From IMG/VR virus record IMGVR_UViG_3300031368_000001, positions 1 through 64,000 of that record: a DNA stretch of 64,000 nt; one strand, written 5' to 3'. Made by a program: the position numbers and the translations under genes. This document shows positions 1 to 9,752 of the stretch, piece after piece. The notes beneath the pieces are model-generated. The model did no database searches, was not told the DNA's origin, and saw only the letters and a program-made list of their open reading frames with translations. This DNA comes from a virus. Within the stretch, counting starts at the first letter, position 1. Every line of letters starts with the position of its first letter.

Positions 1-825
1 GATTCAGATGAGCTACTTGATTCTGAAGAACTACTGGAGCTTGATTCAGATGAGCTGCTTGATGATTCAGAACTTGAGCTTGATGATTCAGACGAGCTGC
101 TCGATGAAGATTCTGAAGAACTAGAGGATTCAGAACTGCTACTTGATGAAGATTCTGAAGATGAGCTGGAAGATTCTGAAGAGCTTGAACTAGATGATTC
201 AGATGAGCTGGAAGATGATTCAGATGAGCTACTTGATTCTGAAGAACTACTGGAGCTTGATTCAGATGAGCTGCTTGATGATTCAGAACTTGAGCTTGAT
301 GATTCAGACGAGCTGCTCGATGAAGATTCTGATGAACTAGAGGATTCAGAACTGCTACTTGATGAAGATTCTGATGATGAGCTGGAAGATTCTGAAGAGC
401 TTGAACTAGATGATTCAGATGAGCTGGAAGATGATTCAGATGAGCTACTTGATTCTGAAGAACTACTGGAGCTTGATTCAGATGAGCTACTTGATGATTC
501 AGAACTTGAGCTTGATGATTCAGACGAGCTGCTCGATGAAGATTCTGATGAACTAGAGGATTCAGAACTGCTACTTGATGAAGATTCTGATGATGAGCTG
601 GAAGATTCTGAAGAGCTTGAACTAGATGATTCAGATGAGCTGGAAGATGATTCAGATGAGCTACTTGATTCTGAAGAACTACTGGAGCTTGATTCAGATG
701 AGCTACTTGATGATTCAGAACTTGAGCTTGATGATTCAGACGAGCTGCTCGATGAAGATTCTGATGAACTAGAGGATTCAGAACTGCTACTTGATGAAGA
801 TTCTGATGATGAGCTGGAAGATAAT
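1..825. repeat. 216-bp (72-codon) tandem repeat, about 3.8 copies
   Basis: The same stretch restarts at positions 1, 217, 433 and 649, an exact 216-bp period, with only a few base differences between copies; the fourth copy breaks off near 825. The period is a multiple of three, so the Ser/Glu frame on the minus strand is kept. Each copy is itself made of shorter Ser/Glu-coding units, so this is a higher-order repeat. Confidence 0.85.
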
Positions 826-1103
826 TCAGATGAGCTGGAAGATTCAGAACTGCTACTTGACGATTCAGATGAGCTTGATGATTCAGAGCTGCTACTTGAT
901 GATTCAGACGAACTTGAAGATTCAGAACTGCTGCTTGATGACTCAGAACTGCTGCTTGATGACTCAGAACTGGAGCTGGATTCAGATGAACTACTTGATT
1001 CTGAGCTAGAACTTTCAGAGGAAGAACTGCTAGCCCATTCATCATCTGTGGTAGATTTAAAAATATCATCTGTGGTAGATTTAAAAATATCGTCAACTGC
1101 CAC
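1..1103 (-). CDS. Ser-rich repeat protein, partial (runs off the left edge)
   Basis: The frame is open from a GTG at 1103 to the window edge (367 codons seen). The start has a weak AAGG 9 bases upstream, and an in-frame TAA lies just before it, so GTG is the only reasonable start. The N-terminus carries a doubled octapeptide DDIFKSTT (a 24-bp tandem copy). After that it is almost entirely runs of five or six Ser broken by single Glu. Such stretches are flexible, low-complexity linkers in virion or surface proteins; any folded domain lies beyond the edge. It is the last gene of the leftward late cluster, and two other genes here (6218-9328 and 15583-16779) use the same Ser/Glu linker. Function is unknown; tail-fibre or adhesin stalk is inferred. 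Confidence 0.7.
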   Translation of the reverse strand, partial: MAVDDIFKSTTDDIFKSTTDDEWASSSSSESSSSESSSSSESSSSSESSSSSSESSSSSSESSSSSESSSSSSESSSSSESSSSSSESSSSSELSSSSSSESSSSSSSESSSSSESSSSSSSESSSSSSESSSSSSESSSSSSSESSSSSESSSSSSESSSSSSSESSSSSSESSSSSSSESSSSSESSSSSSSESSSSSSESSSSSSESSSSSSSESSSSSESSSSSSESSSSSSSESSSSSSESSSSSSSESSSSSESSSSSSSESSSSSSESSSSSSESSSSSSSESSSSSESSSSSSESSSSSSSESSSSSSESSSSSSSESSSSSESSSSSSSESSSSSSESSSSSSESSSSSSSESSSSSE

Positions 1104-1144
1104 TGGTTTTTACCTTATTTAAGTTATTTTTGGTACTTAAAATT

Positions 1145-1918
1145 TTAGCTTGCGCCACCATCTGTCCATACAGCCTTACCATATCCAAATGTTAGCCATC
1201 CGTCCGTACCAGCACCATCAGCATCTGTTGTTGCTACCAAAAATATGAAATCTCCTACATTTCCTGGACTATCGATTGTGTCTCCTGCATCAAGAGGAGT
1301 ACCATGAAGGTTAATTTTATCAGCATTATCGATCTCTATGATTAGTGTTTCAGTGGTATCACGCACATAAAAACCCACAGTAGCTCCATAACCAACTGTA
1401 GATGCCTTAGCCAGAGTCACGGTACATGCTGCTGATACGAGATAAAGCTTATTCCAAACTTCTGTTAGCTCATCCCCAAGAGTTATAGCTCCTGTTATTT
1501 GAGGTCCCCAAGATGTTCTAGCAATAATTTCTTCTCCATAAAGTTTACACAATTCCCAGTCTTCATTTCCGGCATCTCCAGAATCTATAATACTTGGAAC
1601 AGCTTCAGTACCCGCTGCATCTACATCCAAGACATACGGAAAAAATGCATTTCCGTAAGTGCCATCTTCTAATAAAACCACAATTCCCACATCCAAATTC
1701 TCTGTTGAAGTAATTTTATCAAGAGCACCTGCTGCACCTCCTGTGAGTAAGTGAGCAGGATAGAAATTAGCGGCAATTCCTCCTGCTCCTCCCATCAACA
1801 TTTCGTCTTCCAACTCTGCAACTTTCTTTTCTAATTGATCTAGTCTAACAGACTGGTTAGAACACCCAACGAAAGAAAGGAAAACACCAAGTACTAACAA
1901 AACAAATAATCTTTTCAT
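1145..1918 (-). CDS. exported lipoprotein with coiled-coil and beta-rich domain
   Basis: 257 aa. The first 19 residues are a signal peptide with basic start, hydrophobic core and lipobox-like FVGC, so Cys19 is the likely lipidated residue. Residues 24-40 (LDQLEKKVAELEDEM) form a short coiled coil, and the rest is Gly/Asp/Thr-rich and beta-like. A lipoprotein inside a virion operon is unusual; it could be a host-surface protein made during infection or lysogeny (for example superinfection exclusion) or a cell-attached receptor-binding protein. It lies between the Ser-rich partial gene and the transglutaminase-like gene, in the same direction. No named family recognised. Confidence 0.75.
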   Translation of the reverse strand: MKRLFVLLVLGVFLSFVGCSNQSVRLDQLEKKVAELEDEMLMGGAGGIAANFYPAHLLTGGAAGALDKITSTENLDVGIVVLLEDGTYGNAFFPYVLDVDAAGTEAVPSIIDSGDAGNEDWELCKLYGEEIIARTSWGPQITGAITLGDELTEVWNKLYLVSAACTVTLAKASTVGYGATVGFYVRDTTETLIIEIDNADKINLHGTPLDAGDTIDSPGNVGDFIFLVATTDADGAGTDGWLTFGYGKAVWTDGGAS

Positions 1919-1943
1919 CTTACTTACCTCCTAAGTTTATTCT

Positions 1944-2375
1944 TTACATTTTAACAAAAAAGATATCATCACTTTCTGGATCTGCCTTCCAGATACGATC
2001 ATCTCTTGGTTCAATCAAATAAATTCCACCCTGAGTAACACAAATGTTTACTGCATGCAGACCTTGCATCCCTCTAAATTCCTTCCCCATGACTTCTCCG
2101 AAAGCCCACGGAAACCATTCTTCTGGCGGGATTTCCTGAAACTCTACTTTTGTAATTCTCATTTTTTTAATATCAGCATGAAGCTGTAAAGAAAAGTCAT
2201 CACAATCAGCTATTGTATTTCTATACTGCATCTGGTCCACTTTACTCTTAGCTAAAGCCTCCTTAAGTTCTTCTGGAGTCGGAATCCAATATTCAGGATC
2301 TACTAGCCATATATGACGAAGTCTTGGCCAGATTAATTTTAATTCTTGTTTAACTTCCCTGTTTGTTTTTTTCAT
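1944..2375 (-). CDS. transglutaminase-like cysteine peptidase fold protein
   Basis: 143 aa, no signal peptide. It carries the ordered triad pattern of bacterial transglutaminase-like cysteine proteinases: Cys58 in ADCDDFSLQL, His107 in GLHAVNI, and an acidic residue after a short strand (Glu122 in YLIEPRDD). That Cys-Asp-Asp-Phe / His-Ala-Val / acidic layout recurs in small phage proteins near tail-fibre genes. Such enzymes cleave or cross-link peptides; here the substrate may be a neighbouring fibre or the host surface (inference). The start is ATG with only short spacing to the beta-helix gene upstream, so the two are probably co-translated. Confidence 0.7.
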   Translation of the reverse strand: MKKTNREVKQELKLIWPRLRHIWLVDPEYWIPTPEELKEALAKSKVDQMQYRNTIADCDDFSLQLHADIKKMRITKVEFQEIPPEEWFPWAFGEVMGKEFRGMQGLHAVNICVTQGGIYLIEPRDDRIWKADPESDDIFFVKM

Positions 2376-2380
2376 AATTA

Positions 2381-4663
2381 TTACTCCACTTTTAATCCTT
2401 CTAAAGTAACTCCAAAGGTTATAGGACTTGGATTAATCGTAAATGCACTTACCGCATTTGAGGTGGTTTCGTTTGCTGCTGATTCATCTTGCCCGCCAAT
2501 GTAATATGTCTTTGCATCACTTGGATTTAATCCTGTAGAGTCATAACTGAATGATGTACCATAGCCTGCCCCACAAGCCCCTTGTGTTTCTACCGTAGCA
2601 AGGTTTGTCAAATCATCCTCATCCGCTGCGTCTGATTCTCCTATTCTACACACCGCACACTCGTCAGTATCCCATGTAACTGTAACCGTTGTGGTTGCAC
2701 TTGGATATTCTACTGTGGGAAGGGGGACAATATTGCCAATAACGGGAGGGGTTGTATCTCCTTCACCTTCTCCTTCGTATGCTCCTTGGTCTGGTGCAGA
2801 TCCGACTAAAACTATATTTCCGCTAGAGTCCTTATAGAGCCATACATACTCGCCATCAACTCTCGTAAAATCAGCAACTGTAATTGTATTGGTTGCATAA
2901 TTCACCGCTGAAATTTGCATACAGTCAGCAGCCCCGACTGTTGCTCCCACACAGATATAATCAGCAGCTATCGCAGAAAGTGATGATCCCCATGTGCCAT
3001 CTTGGAAATAAAGGGCATCAGTAACGATAAGAGAAGTTCCGCTGCTGGTATCACCAGCATGAACAGTGGTAAGATACGTTCCAGCGTCTATTGCCCCCGA
3101 ACCTGATTGCAATCTAAGATCGGGCAATGTTGTACTTGTTGGGTCAGATAGATCAGCATTAACGAATTTTGGATCACCATAAGCCGAACAATATGCTGAA
3201 GAACCGGTGCAAAAATTATTACTGAAAGTATTGTAATCTGCTATTTGTGCACCTAACGCCCAATCTCCGCCGCCAGAACCATAATCATAAAAGATATTAT
3301 TCTTAATAACATTATCTACTGTAGGCCACCCTGCTCTTGCTGTTCCGCTTGTTTCTTCGGCCCACGTTCCTGCCATACTAAATGTAAGTGTTGTATCATT
3401 AACTACCGTACAGGTATGATACCCGTTATAGTTGATAGTATTTTCAAAATACATCGCAACGCCAGTTTTGAATCTGGGTTCTGCTGCTGTAAGCACTACC
3501 GTTACAGTACCATCCACACCCTCAATAGAGGCTATCGATGCCCAGGCATAACCACCAGCAGTTCTAAAATTCTTACCTTGCCACTGAGGGCCATCATTCT
3601 CATACCGACCACTGTGATAAATTGTGTTATTGTAGAACCTATTATCATCCGAGATAGACGATGAACCACATTTAAAATAGATCCCATTGTTCTGAGCATC
3701 ATAAACTTCATTATACCTTATAATGTTTTTGGGGGCAGTAATTGTCATACCGTCCCCTCCATCATCATCAGGAGGCGGGCCAGACGGGCCGAATCTATTT
3801 CCCTCTACTAAGTTAAATTTATCCTCAGCATACCCGTCATATATCTGTATATTCCGGTTGCCGTACTTCCCGTTAGTGTCCGGGCCATAAGTGCAACCTC
3901 CAGGAGAATCCATGCTTCCTTCGTGATGAAAGTAGTTATTTCTGATAACATTGTATTTTGTAAATGTTTCGAGATTATGATGGCCTCCTGAGTAAAAAGT
4001 ACAATCCTCAATCGTATTATATCCGCTGCCGTTATCATATGAAGGAACACCTATTTGCATTCCTCCGGCATCATTACATCCATCAGTTACATAGCCAGTA
4101 TTTTTAATCGTACACCCATGTATCCAGTTATGGGTACAGGCGGTTCCGCCTTCGGTTAATCCATCCCATATTTGAATGGTTGATGAGCCAGCACCATCAA
4201 TTACACAGTTAGTTATTTCGTTATATGAACCTCCATGTGTAATCATCAATACTCTGTTCATTGTTGCTTCAGGGCCAACATCAATCCCGTCAATCTTAAT
4301 GTAGCTCCTACCAACCAGACAGATGCCGTGATAATAAGTGGTATAAGTTGTTGTAGTATTTTTTATAATAGGCTGTTCGTCTGTATGCGCCTGATAAGTA
4401 ATAACGTGACCTGCCGAACCTGAATTAGCTGGATAGATATGGGTATTGTATATCCCATCTCTCAGAATAACCACATCATCATCATCTGCATTGGCATTGG
4501 CCGTGGTAAGAGAACATGGTTTAGCAATATCCTCCGAGTCAGCCCATGAGTCTGTGCCGTCTGATGCAACATAATTAGTCGTTGCAAAAGCAGATGAGGC
4601 AAAAAATAAAACTATGCCTATAAGAAATATTAATTTATTCAGGTGAGCTACCAATTTGTTCAT
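2381..4663 (-). CDS. secreted parallel beta-helix (pectate-lyase-like) protein with C-terminal Fn3-like domain
   Basis: About 760 aa from the ATG at 4663. The open frame runs upstream to 4897, but that part overlaps the preceding gene. The 4663 start gives a clean signal peptide (MNKLVAHLNK, then a hydrophobic stretch ending in ASSAFA). The body has spaced right-handed beta-helix coils with repeated N-x-I and G-x-x-N-x-I patterns, as in pectate lyase C-like and phage depolymerase proteins. The last ~110 residues resemble a fibronectin type III or Ig-like domain. Likely binds or degrades a polysaccharide. A Sec signal is odd for a virion fibre and suggests export from the host cell. It overlaps the upstream gene by 29 bases. 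Confidence 0.75.
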   Translation of the reverse strand: MNKLVAHLNKLIFLIGIVLFFASSAFATTNYVASDGTDSWADSEDIAKPCSLTTANANADDDDVVILRDGIYNTHIYPANSGSAGHVITYQAHTDEQPIIKNTTTTYTTYYHGICLVGRSYIKIDGIDVGPEATMNRVLMITHGGSYNEITNCVIDGAGSSTIQIWDGLTEGGTACTHNWIHGCTIKNTGYVTDGCNDAGGMQIGVPSYDNGSGYNTIEDCTFYSGGHHNLETFTKYNVIRNNYFHHEGSMDSPGGCTYGPDTNGKYGNRNIQIYDGYAEDKFNLVEGNRFGPSGPPPDDDGGDGMTITAPKNIIRYNEVYDAQNNGIYFKCGSSSISDDNRFYNNTIYHSGRYENDGPQWQGKNFRTAGGYAWASIASIEGVDGTVTVVLTAAEPRFKTGVAMYFENTINYNGYHTCTVVNDTTLTFSMAGTWAEETSGTARAGWPTVDNVIKNNIFYDYGSGGGDWALGAQIADYNTFSNNFCTGSSAYCSAYGDPKFVNADLSDPTSTTLPDLRLQSGSGAIDAGTYLTTVHAGDTSSGTSLIVTDALYFQDGTWGSSLSAIAADYICVGATVGAADCMQISAVNYATNTITVADFTRVDGEYVWLYKDSSGNIVLVGSAPDQGAYEGEGEGDTTPPVIGNIVPLPTVEYPSATTTVTVTWDTDECAVCRIGESDAADEDDLTNLATVETQGACGAGYGTSFSYDSTGLNPSDAKTYYIGGQDESAANETTSNAVSAFTINPSPITFGVTLEGLKVE

Positions 4664-5390
4664 CATCAACCCGTATTTTATCATAAATTCCATCCATTTG
4701 GCCGTCAAAACTAAGAAACATAAGATAGTCTGCATCGAAAGCGCTATTTCCATCCGTGACTTCCACCGTTGGTGTTTCTGGCTTAGTTGAATTTTCCGAA
4801 ATCCATATCCTCCCGACAGCGTTACCCCCTTCGCCTGTTTGCTTGGCATATTCCCACCAGACATGATAGGTAGTAGCAGCTGATAAAGCCGTAGCATCTA
4901 CATCCTGTCCACCCCCTAATACTAGCTTAGGTGTCTCATTCCATGCACACTTAAAAGAAAGGACAATAACTCCTCCGTTGTTGCCATTAATTTGAAACAG
5001 GGTACGATCCGTTGATAGACTAAAAGTATCGTAATTTACTATAAAATATCCATAAACGGGATTTGTGTCGGTTATTGCAATATCTATCGTATCGTAATCA
5101 CTACCATTAGCATCAATATCACACCCATAAACACCATCAAGTCCTGATGCCTGAAAATTCACCGCTGTAGTATCTGCGACAACCCATGTATTTTCACAAT
5201 TTACATAAGTCTCATCACCGCTATAACAAACAGATGAACTATCAAAATCTTCACTAAGTATATATGTTGGTGAAGCAGCAGCAGGTATCCCACTCCCAAT
5301 CAAACTAATCGCTGATACAGAGCCACCTATGGCAAGACAAATCAAAACACTGAGTAATATATATAATCGTTTTATACTAATTCTTTTCAT
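4635..5390 (-). CDS. secreted lectin-like (concanavalin/LamG-type) protein
   Basis: 251 aa. The N-terminus is a signal peptide (basic MKRISIKR, hydrophobic core, cleavage near SVSA). The rest is a beta-sandwich-like sequence with alternating strands and an acidic end, resembling LamG/concanavalin-like carbohydrate-binding modules; this is recognised by pattern only. It ends 29 bases inside the start of the beta-helix gene, so the two are translationally coupled and may act together on a glycan. One of five signal-peptide proteins in the leftward operon. Confidence 0.6.
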   Translation of the reverse strand: MKRISIKRLYILLSVLICLAIGGSVSAISLIGSGIPAAASPTYILSEDFDSSSVCYSGDETYVNCENTWVVADTTAVNFQASGLDGVYGCDIDANGSDYDTIDIAITDTNPVYGYFIVNYDTFSLSTDRTLFQINGNNGGVIVLSFKCAWNETPKLVLGGGQDVDATALSAATTYHVWWEYAKQTGEGGNAVGRIWISENSTKPETPTVEVTDGNSAFDADYLMFLSFDGQMDGIYDKIRVDDEQIGSSPE

Positions 5391-5426
5391 GATTTCTCCT
5401 TCTATCTTAAGTTATTACCATGTATC

Positions 5427-6221
5427 TTACATCTCCTCCGTCCATGTTAGTTGTGTCAGCATAGACCACTTTCCACTCGCAACATCCTGCACAATTATAT
5501 ATGAACCTATAGTCTTTGCTTCCCAATAATGGCCAGCAGCCCCAGCACCAATCGTATCTGTCCCATCAGGCTCAACTCGGAAATCATAAGAATCATCTCC
5601 ATCTGCTATGTAAAAGCAATACTCTACTCCACTACCTGTTGCTGGGGGAAGATTACCAGATCTATCAGCAGTTAAACCAGCGATGGTACAGACAAAAGTT
5701 GTTTTCGTTTCATCTACCTCAATATCAAATCCAGCATCAGTCAAGGTCTTTGCTTCTATTCTCCATTTGCCAACTGTGAATGTTTCGTTAGTATCTATGG
5801 TAGAAGGTACAGTTAGAATGTAATAATTAGTGCCTCCTCCAGAACCTTCATAGAATGTCACCTGTCCAGGACTCGTACCTTGACTCACTACTAATACTTT
5901 TGCATAAAATTCTACAAGCATCCATCTTCCAGCTGCTGCCCCAATATCGTCTGGCGCTATTACATCAGGTGAATCTTCTGCAGGGGAACCAGTCGGAACA
6001 GAGTCATAGCGATATAGATAACCCTTATATGTACCGCCATCATCCTGAATGACTATCGCCCCATCTCCATCGGAATAACCTGTCACCGCATCCAAAGCGG
6101 TTCCGCCACCAGTAAGGCCAATTCTCCACCAGATATTATTCGCAGCACTTGCTGGAACCGCAAACACCAACAAAAATAAAACCAATAAAATACCTATTTT
6201 TTTTAATAAACTACTTTTCAT
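5427..6221 (-). CDS. secreted beta-rich protein, unknown function
   Basis: 264 aa from the ATG at 6221. That start forms an ATGA overlap with the stop of the Ser-rich gene upstream and has GGAAAG five bases before it, so it is preferred over the ATG at 6233. Residues 1-27 are a signal peptide ending in VPASAA. The mature part has Gly/Asp/Thr-rich beta segments and an extended C-terminus rich in aromatic residues (WEAKTIGSYIIVQDV), as in phage fibre head-binding domains. Family not recognised. Confidence 0.65.
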   Translation of the reverse strand: MKSSLLKKIGILLVLFLLVFAVPASAANNIWWRIGLTGGGTALDAVTGYSDGDGAIVIQDDGGTYKGYLYRYDSVPTGSPAEDSPDVIAPDDIGAAAGRWMLVEFYAKVLVVSQGTSPGQVTFYEGSGGGTNYYILTVPSTIDTNETFTVGKWRIEAKTLTDAGFDIEVDETKTTFVCTIAGLTADRSGNLPPATGSGVEYCFYIADGDDSYDFRVEPDGTDTIGAGAAGHYWEAKTIGSYIIVQDVASGKWSMLTQLTWTEEM

Positions 6222-9200
6222 GAATCTTTCCATGTGAAACCTCCATCATCTTTAAAGTCAAAACCACCATCATCTTTGAAAACAAAATCAGCACCTGAAG
6301 AACTCGAACTTTCTGAAGAACTTGAACTACTCTCAGAGCTTGAACTGGATTCTGAAGAACTCGAACTACTCTCAGAGCTTGAACTGGAACTCTCAGAGCT
6401 TGAACTGGAACTCTCAGAGCTTGAACTAGATTCTGAAGAACTCGAACTGCTCTCAGAGCTTGAACTAGATTCTGAAGAACTCGAACTGCTCTCAGAGCTT
6501 GAACTAGATTCTGAACTTGAACTACTTGAACTTTCCGAACTACTACTCGAACTCGTCCAAGTTAGTTTTATTTTTACCCAGCCTGTACTGGTAAAACTTA
6601 TACCATTATAAGCATGCCATGTATCTGCATCACATAATACTTCAGTAGTTCCAGTCTTATACTCTATATCAGGGGTTAATCCACTACCGGCGCTGTATTT
6701 ATCTATTATTATTCTTGCACTGCCACTTCCAAGATTCCAGGTCTCTGATTCTACATATTCCCCTGAGCCAAAAGTAATAATTTCATTGTCTCCAACTCCA
6801 GAGATTATAGCAGTACCTGACCAGTTTGTGTCAAGCATTTTGGTATAAGTCTCTGCTACACCAGTTGTATGGCCCCAGCAAATAGTTCCTGCTTGTTGAC
6901 TTGAGGAAGAAGAAGATTCAGAACTAGAACTGGAAGATGATTCAGAGCTGGAACTTGAAGATTCAGAGCTTGAACTTGAAGATTCAGAGCTTGAACTTGA
7001 AGATTCAGAGCTTGAACTTGAAGATTCAGAGCTTGAACTTGAAGATCCAGAGCTTGAACTTGAAGATCCAGAAGAACTTGAAGATCCAGAAGAACTTGAA
7101 GATCCAGAAGAACTTGAAGATCCAGAAGAACTTGAAGATTCAGAGCTTGAACTTGAACTTTCTGATGAGCTTGAGGAAGAAGATTCAGATGAGCTTAAGG
7201 AAGAAGATTCAGATGAGCTTGAGGAAGATTCAGATGAGCTTGAGGAAGATTCAGATGAGCTTGAGGAAGATTCAGATGAGCTTGAGGAAGAAGATTTAGA
7301 TGAGCTAGAGGAAGAAGATTCAGAGCTAGAACTAGATTCAAAGCTAGAACTAGATTCAGAGCTAGAACTAGATTCAAAGCTAGAACTAGATTCAGAGCTT
7401 GATGAACTTGAAGATTCTGAAGAAGAAGAAGGCTCAGAGCTGGATGAACTAGACGATTCAGAACTTGATGAAGATTCAGAGCTTGAACTTGATGATTCAG
7501 AGCTTGAACTTGATGATTCAGAGCTTGAACTTGATGATCTAGAACTGGAAGATGATTCAGAACTGGAGCTGGATGATGATCTAGAATTTGAGCTTGAAGA
7601 AGAATAAAGTGGAAAATGGGTAAACGAACTTGAACTCGAAGATCTAGAACTTGATGATGATTCAGAACTTGATGAAGATTCAGAACTTGAGCTTGAAGAT
7701 CCAGAGCTTGAACTTGATGATCCAGAACTTGATGAAGATTCAGAACTTGAGCTTGATGATTCAGAACTTGATGAAGATTCAGAACTTGAGCTTGAAGATC
7801 CAGAGCTTGAACTTGATGATCCAGAACTTGATGAAGATTCAGAACTTGAGCTTGAAGATTCAGAACTTGAGCTGGATGATTCAGAACTTGAGCTTGATGA
7901 TTCAGAACTTGAGCTTGATGATTCAGAACTTGAGCCGGATGATTCAGAACTTGATGAAGATTCAGAACTCGAGCTTGATGATTCAGAGCTTGAACTTGAT
8001 GATCCAGAACTTGATGATGACTCAGAGCTTGAGCTTGAAGATTTAGAACTTGATGAAGATTTAGAGCTCGAGCTTGAAGATTCAGAGCTTGAGCTGGATG
8101 ATTCAGAACTTGATGAAGACTCAGAGCTTGAACTTGATGATCCAGAACTTGATGATGACTCAGAGCTTGAGCTTGATGACTCAGAGCTTGAACTTGATGA
8201 TTCAGAACTTGATGATGATTCAGAACTTGAGTCAGACGAAGATACTGAAGAAAAACCTCCATAAAACTCTATGTTAGTAATTTCCATATTAGGATCTAAG
8301 TAATTCCAACCCTGAAGAAGAGCTATCGCTCTACCATGAAATGTCAATTCCAATATACTTCCAGAGCTAACCTCTCCTTCATAAACAAGAAAATACGATG
8401 AAAGAGTTTTATCATAAAGATCTATAGTAAAACTTCCTCCGCCACTCAGTGTAAATCTCATCTTGGTGGGTCGATAACAATCTGTCCAACCACCAATCGG
8501 CTCTATTTCAATTTCACCGCCTTCATCTAGCTTCCATTTAGCCCCGGTCCAAGAGCCAGGACCAAACAACTGCCATTCTGTATTGTCAAAGTGTGGTTTC
8601 CACCCAGGAAATAAATCCGGACAACTAGAAGAAGAACCCGAGCTACTACTGGCGCTAGAAGAACTACTTTCTGGGAATAAGTCTATACCAACGTCACTAC
8701 CATCACCACTCTCACCACCACTACCGAAAAAAACTTTGGCATTTTTATCAGCTAGTAAATCTGCCTTTATATAACTTGGTACATTTTCATCATTTATATA
8801 TGATTCATACTGTGCCAGACATGCATTATGTGCTCCCCCATGGGTCCAACCTGCTATAAGATATTGATCTATCATTAAGGCAGAATTAAAGAAATATTTA
8901 GATATTGAATCAGAATCAGGCTCGGCTCCTGATTCTAGCCAAAAAGTCCATACATCATTATAGGCATGAACACCATAGGCTCCATGATCTACTAACCATG
9001 AGGCAAGACTTTGTCCAAGATTACAAGACAGAAAATTAAAATGTCTGTTAGCACAGACGGCAGCCGTTTCAGAATTTTCAGAGAATACCATTTGGGTATT
9101 TTGGCCATACCAACTCGTAGAAGAACCATGGCCAAAAACGGAAATATAACGAGAATAAGGTGTTTCCGATAAAAATTTTGTTCTTGTAGCATTGGCTGCG

Positions 9201-9328
9201 TATAAATCTGCACAAAATGGTCGTGTCTCTGCGCAATAACTACCAACATTGCCCTGCCACCATGCTCCCCAGTGAGTAGCAAGATCATAATCAGGCCTGC
9301 CTACAAGAATTTGTCCGTAGTCACTCAT
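6218..9328 (-). CDS. Ser-rich multidomain protein with N-terminal caspase/gingipain-like domain
   Basis: 1036 aa. Residues 1-200 look like a clan CD (C25/CHAT/caspase fold) peptidase: after a hydrophobic strand comes a His-Gly pair (FGHGSS, His67) and, about 35 residues on, a strand ending in Ser-Cys (FNFLSCNLGQS, Cys102), followed by a small-residue helix and GAYGVHAY. A jelly-roll-like domain (about 240-365) and a second beta domain (about 805-910) are joined by long Ser/Glu linkers. The end repeats FKDDGGF. This resembles a modular fibre or surface protein that carries its own protease. Peptidase activity is inferred from the His-Gly/Ser-Cys dyad only. It follows a small hypothetical gene and overlaps the next gene by ATGA. 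Confidence 0.7.
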   Translation of the reverse strand: MSDYGQILVGRPDYDLATHWGAWWQGNVGSYCAETRPFCADLYAANATRTKFLSETPYSRYISVFGHGSSTSWYGQNTQMVFSENSETAAVCANRHFNFLSCNLGQSLASWLVDHGAYGVHAYNDVWTFWLESGAEPDSDSISKYFFNSALMIDQYLIAGWTHGGAHNACLAQYESYINDENVPSYIKADLLADKNAKVFFGSGGESGDGSDVGIDLFPESSSSSASSSSGSSSSCPDLFPGWKPHFDNTEWQLFGPGSWTGAKWKLDEGGEIEIEPIGGWTDCYRPTKMRFTLSGGGSFTIDLYDKTLSSYFLVYEGEVSSGSILELTFHGRAIALLQGWNYLDPNMEITNIEFYGGFSSVSSSDSSSESSSSSESSSSSSESSSSSSESSSSSGSSSSSSESSSSSESSSSSSESSSSSSKSSSSSKSSSSSSESSSSSGSSSSSSESSSSSSESSSSSESSGSSSESSSSSSESSSSSSESSSSSSESSSSSSESSSSSGSSSSSSGSSSSSSESSSSSESSSSSSESSSSSGSSSSSSGSSSSSSESSSSSESSSSSRSSSSSSFTHFPLYSSSSSNSRSSSSSSSESSSSSRSSSSSSESSSSSSESSSSSSESSSSSESSSSSSSEPSSSSESSSSSSSESSSSFESSSSSESSSSFESSSSSESSSSSSSKSSSSSSSESSSSSSESSSSSSESSSSSSESSSLSSSESSSSSSSESSSSSSESSSSSGSSSSSGSSSSSGSSSSSGSSSSSSGSSSSSSESSSSSSESSSSSSESSSSSSESSSSSSESSSSSSSESSSSSSQQAGTICWGHTTGVAETYTKMLDTNWSGTAIISGVGDNEIITFGSGEYVESETWNLGSGSARIIIDKYSAGSGLTPDIEYKTGTTEVLCDADTWHAYNGISFTSTGWVKIKLTWTSSSSSSESSSSSSSESSSSSESSSSSSESSSSSESSSSSSESSSSSESSSSSSESSSSSSESSSSSSESSSSSESSSSSSESSSSSGADFVFKDDGGFDFKDDGGFTWKDS

Positions 9329-9372
9329 TTTAATTCTCTTGATTTGTTAGTTAGAAAAAGATTTCAACATAA

Positions 9373-9684
9373 TTACTTCATAATTCCTTTACTGATTTTA
9401 TATCGCATCCATTCTTTTTGTTTATCTAATTCTTTTTTACCTACAGAATCTATCTTTCTTGTGTTAACTGCATGTTTCTTTTTTGAACCTTTAAGTTTTT
9501 TGTCCTTTCTTATTTCTGTTATTTCTATATTAACATGTTTGAACACATCTGACATCTTTACTGGTGAATCCCCATCTAAAGTTACTCTGAGCATTTTTTC
9601 AGGATCTTTCCCATCTTTAATCATTGCATCTACAACATATTTTTTATAATGCTTATATGCTTCTTCATCAGTTATCTTTCTCAT
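9373..9684 (-). CDS. small basic hypothetical protein
   Basis: 103 aa, Lys-rich (KDKKLKGSKKKHAVNTRK) with a helical N-terminus. No signal peptide and no recognised domain. It lies between the short tail gene at 10049 and the caspase-like Ser-rich protein. The Shine-Dalgarno region upstream is repeated in tandem (see 9685-9752), so the start is well supported. Function unknown. Confidence 0.6.
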   Translation of the reverse strand: MRKITDEEAYKHYKKYVVDAMIKDGKDPEKMLRVTLDGDSPVKMSDVFKHVNIEITEIRKDKKLKGSKKKHAVNTRKIDSVGKKELDKQKEWMRYKISKGIMK

Positions 9685-9752
9685 ATTTCTCCTTCTTTCT
9701 AAAAAATTTCTCCTTCTTTCTAAAAAATTTCTCCTTCTTTCTAAAAAATTTT
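9685..9752. repeat. 21-bp tandem repeat carrying a Shine-Dalgarno sequence
   Basis: Just upstream of the gene that starts at 9684, a 21-bp unit (tttctccttctttctaaaaaa on the plus strand, giving AGAAGGAGAAA on the coding strand) is present about 3.5 times. Each unit supplies a ribosome binding site, but only the last one is next to the ATG. Confidence 0.8.

Noticed and set aside
4664-4897. Longer start for the beta-helix protein
   Set aside because: It overlaps the coding part of the upstream gene, and it would bury a clear signal peptide in the interior.
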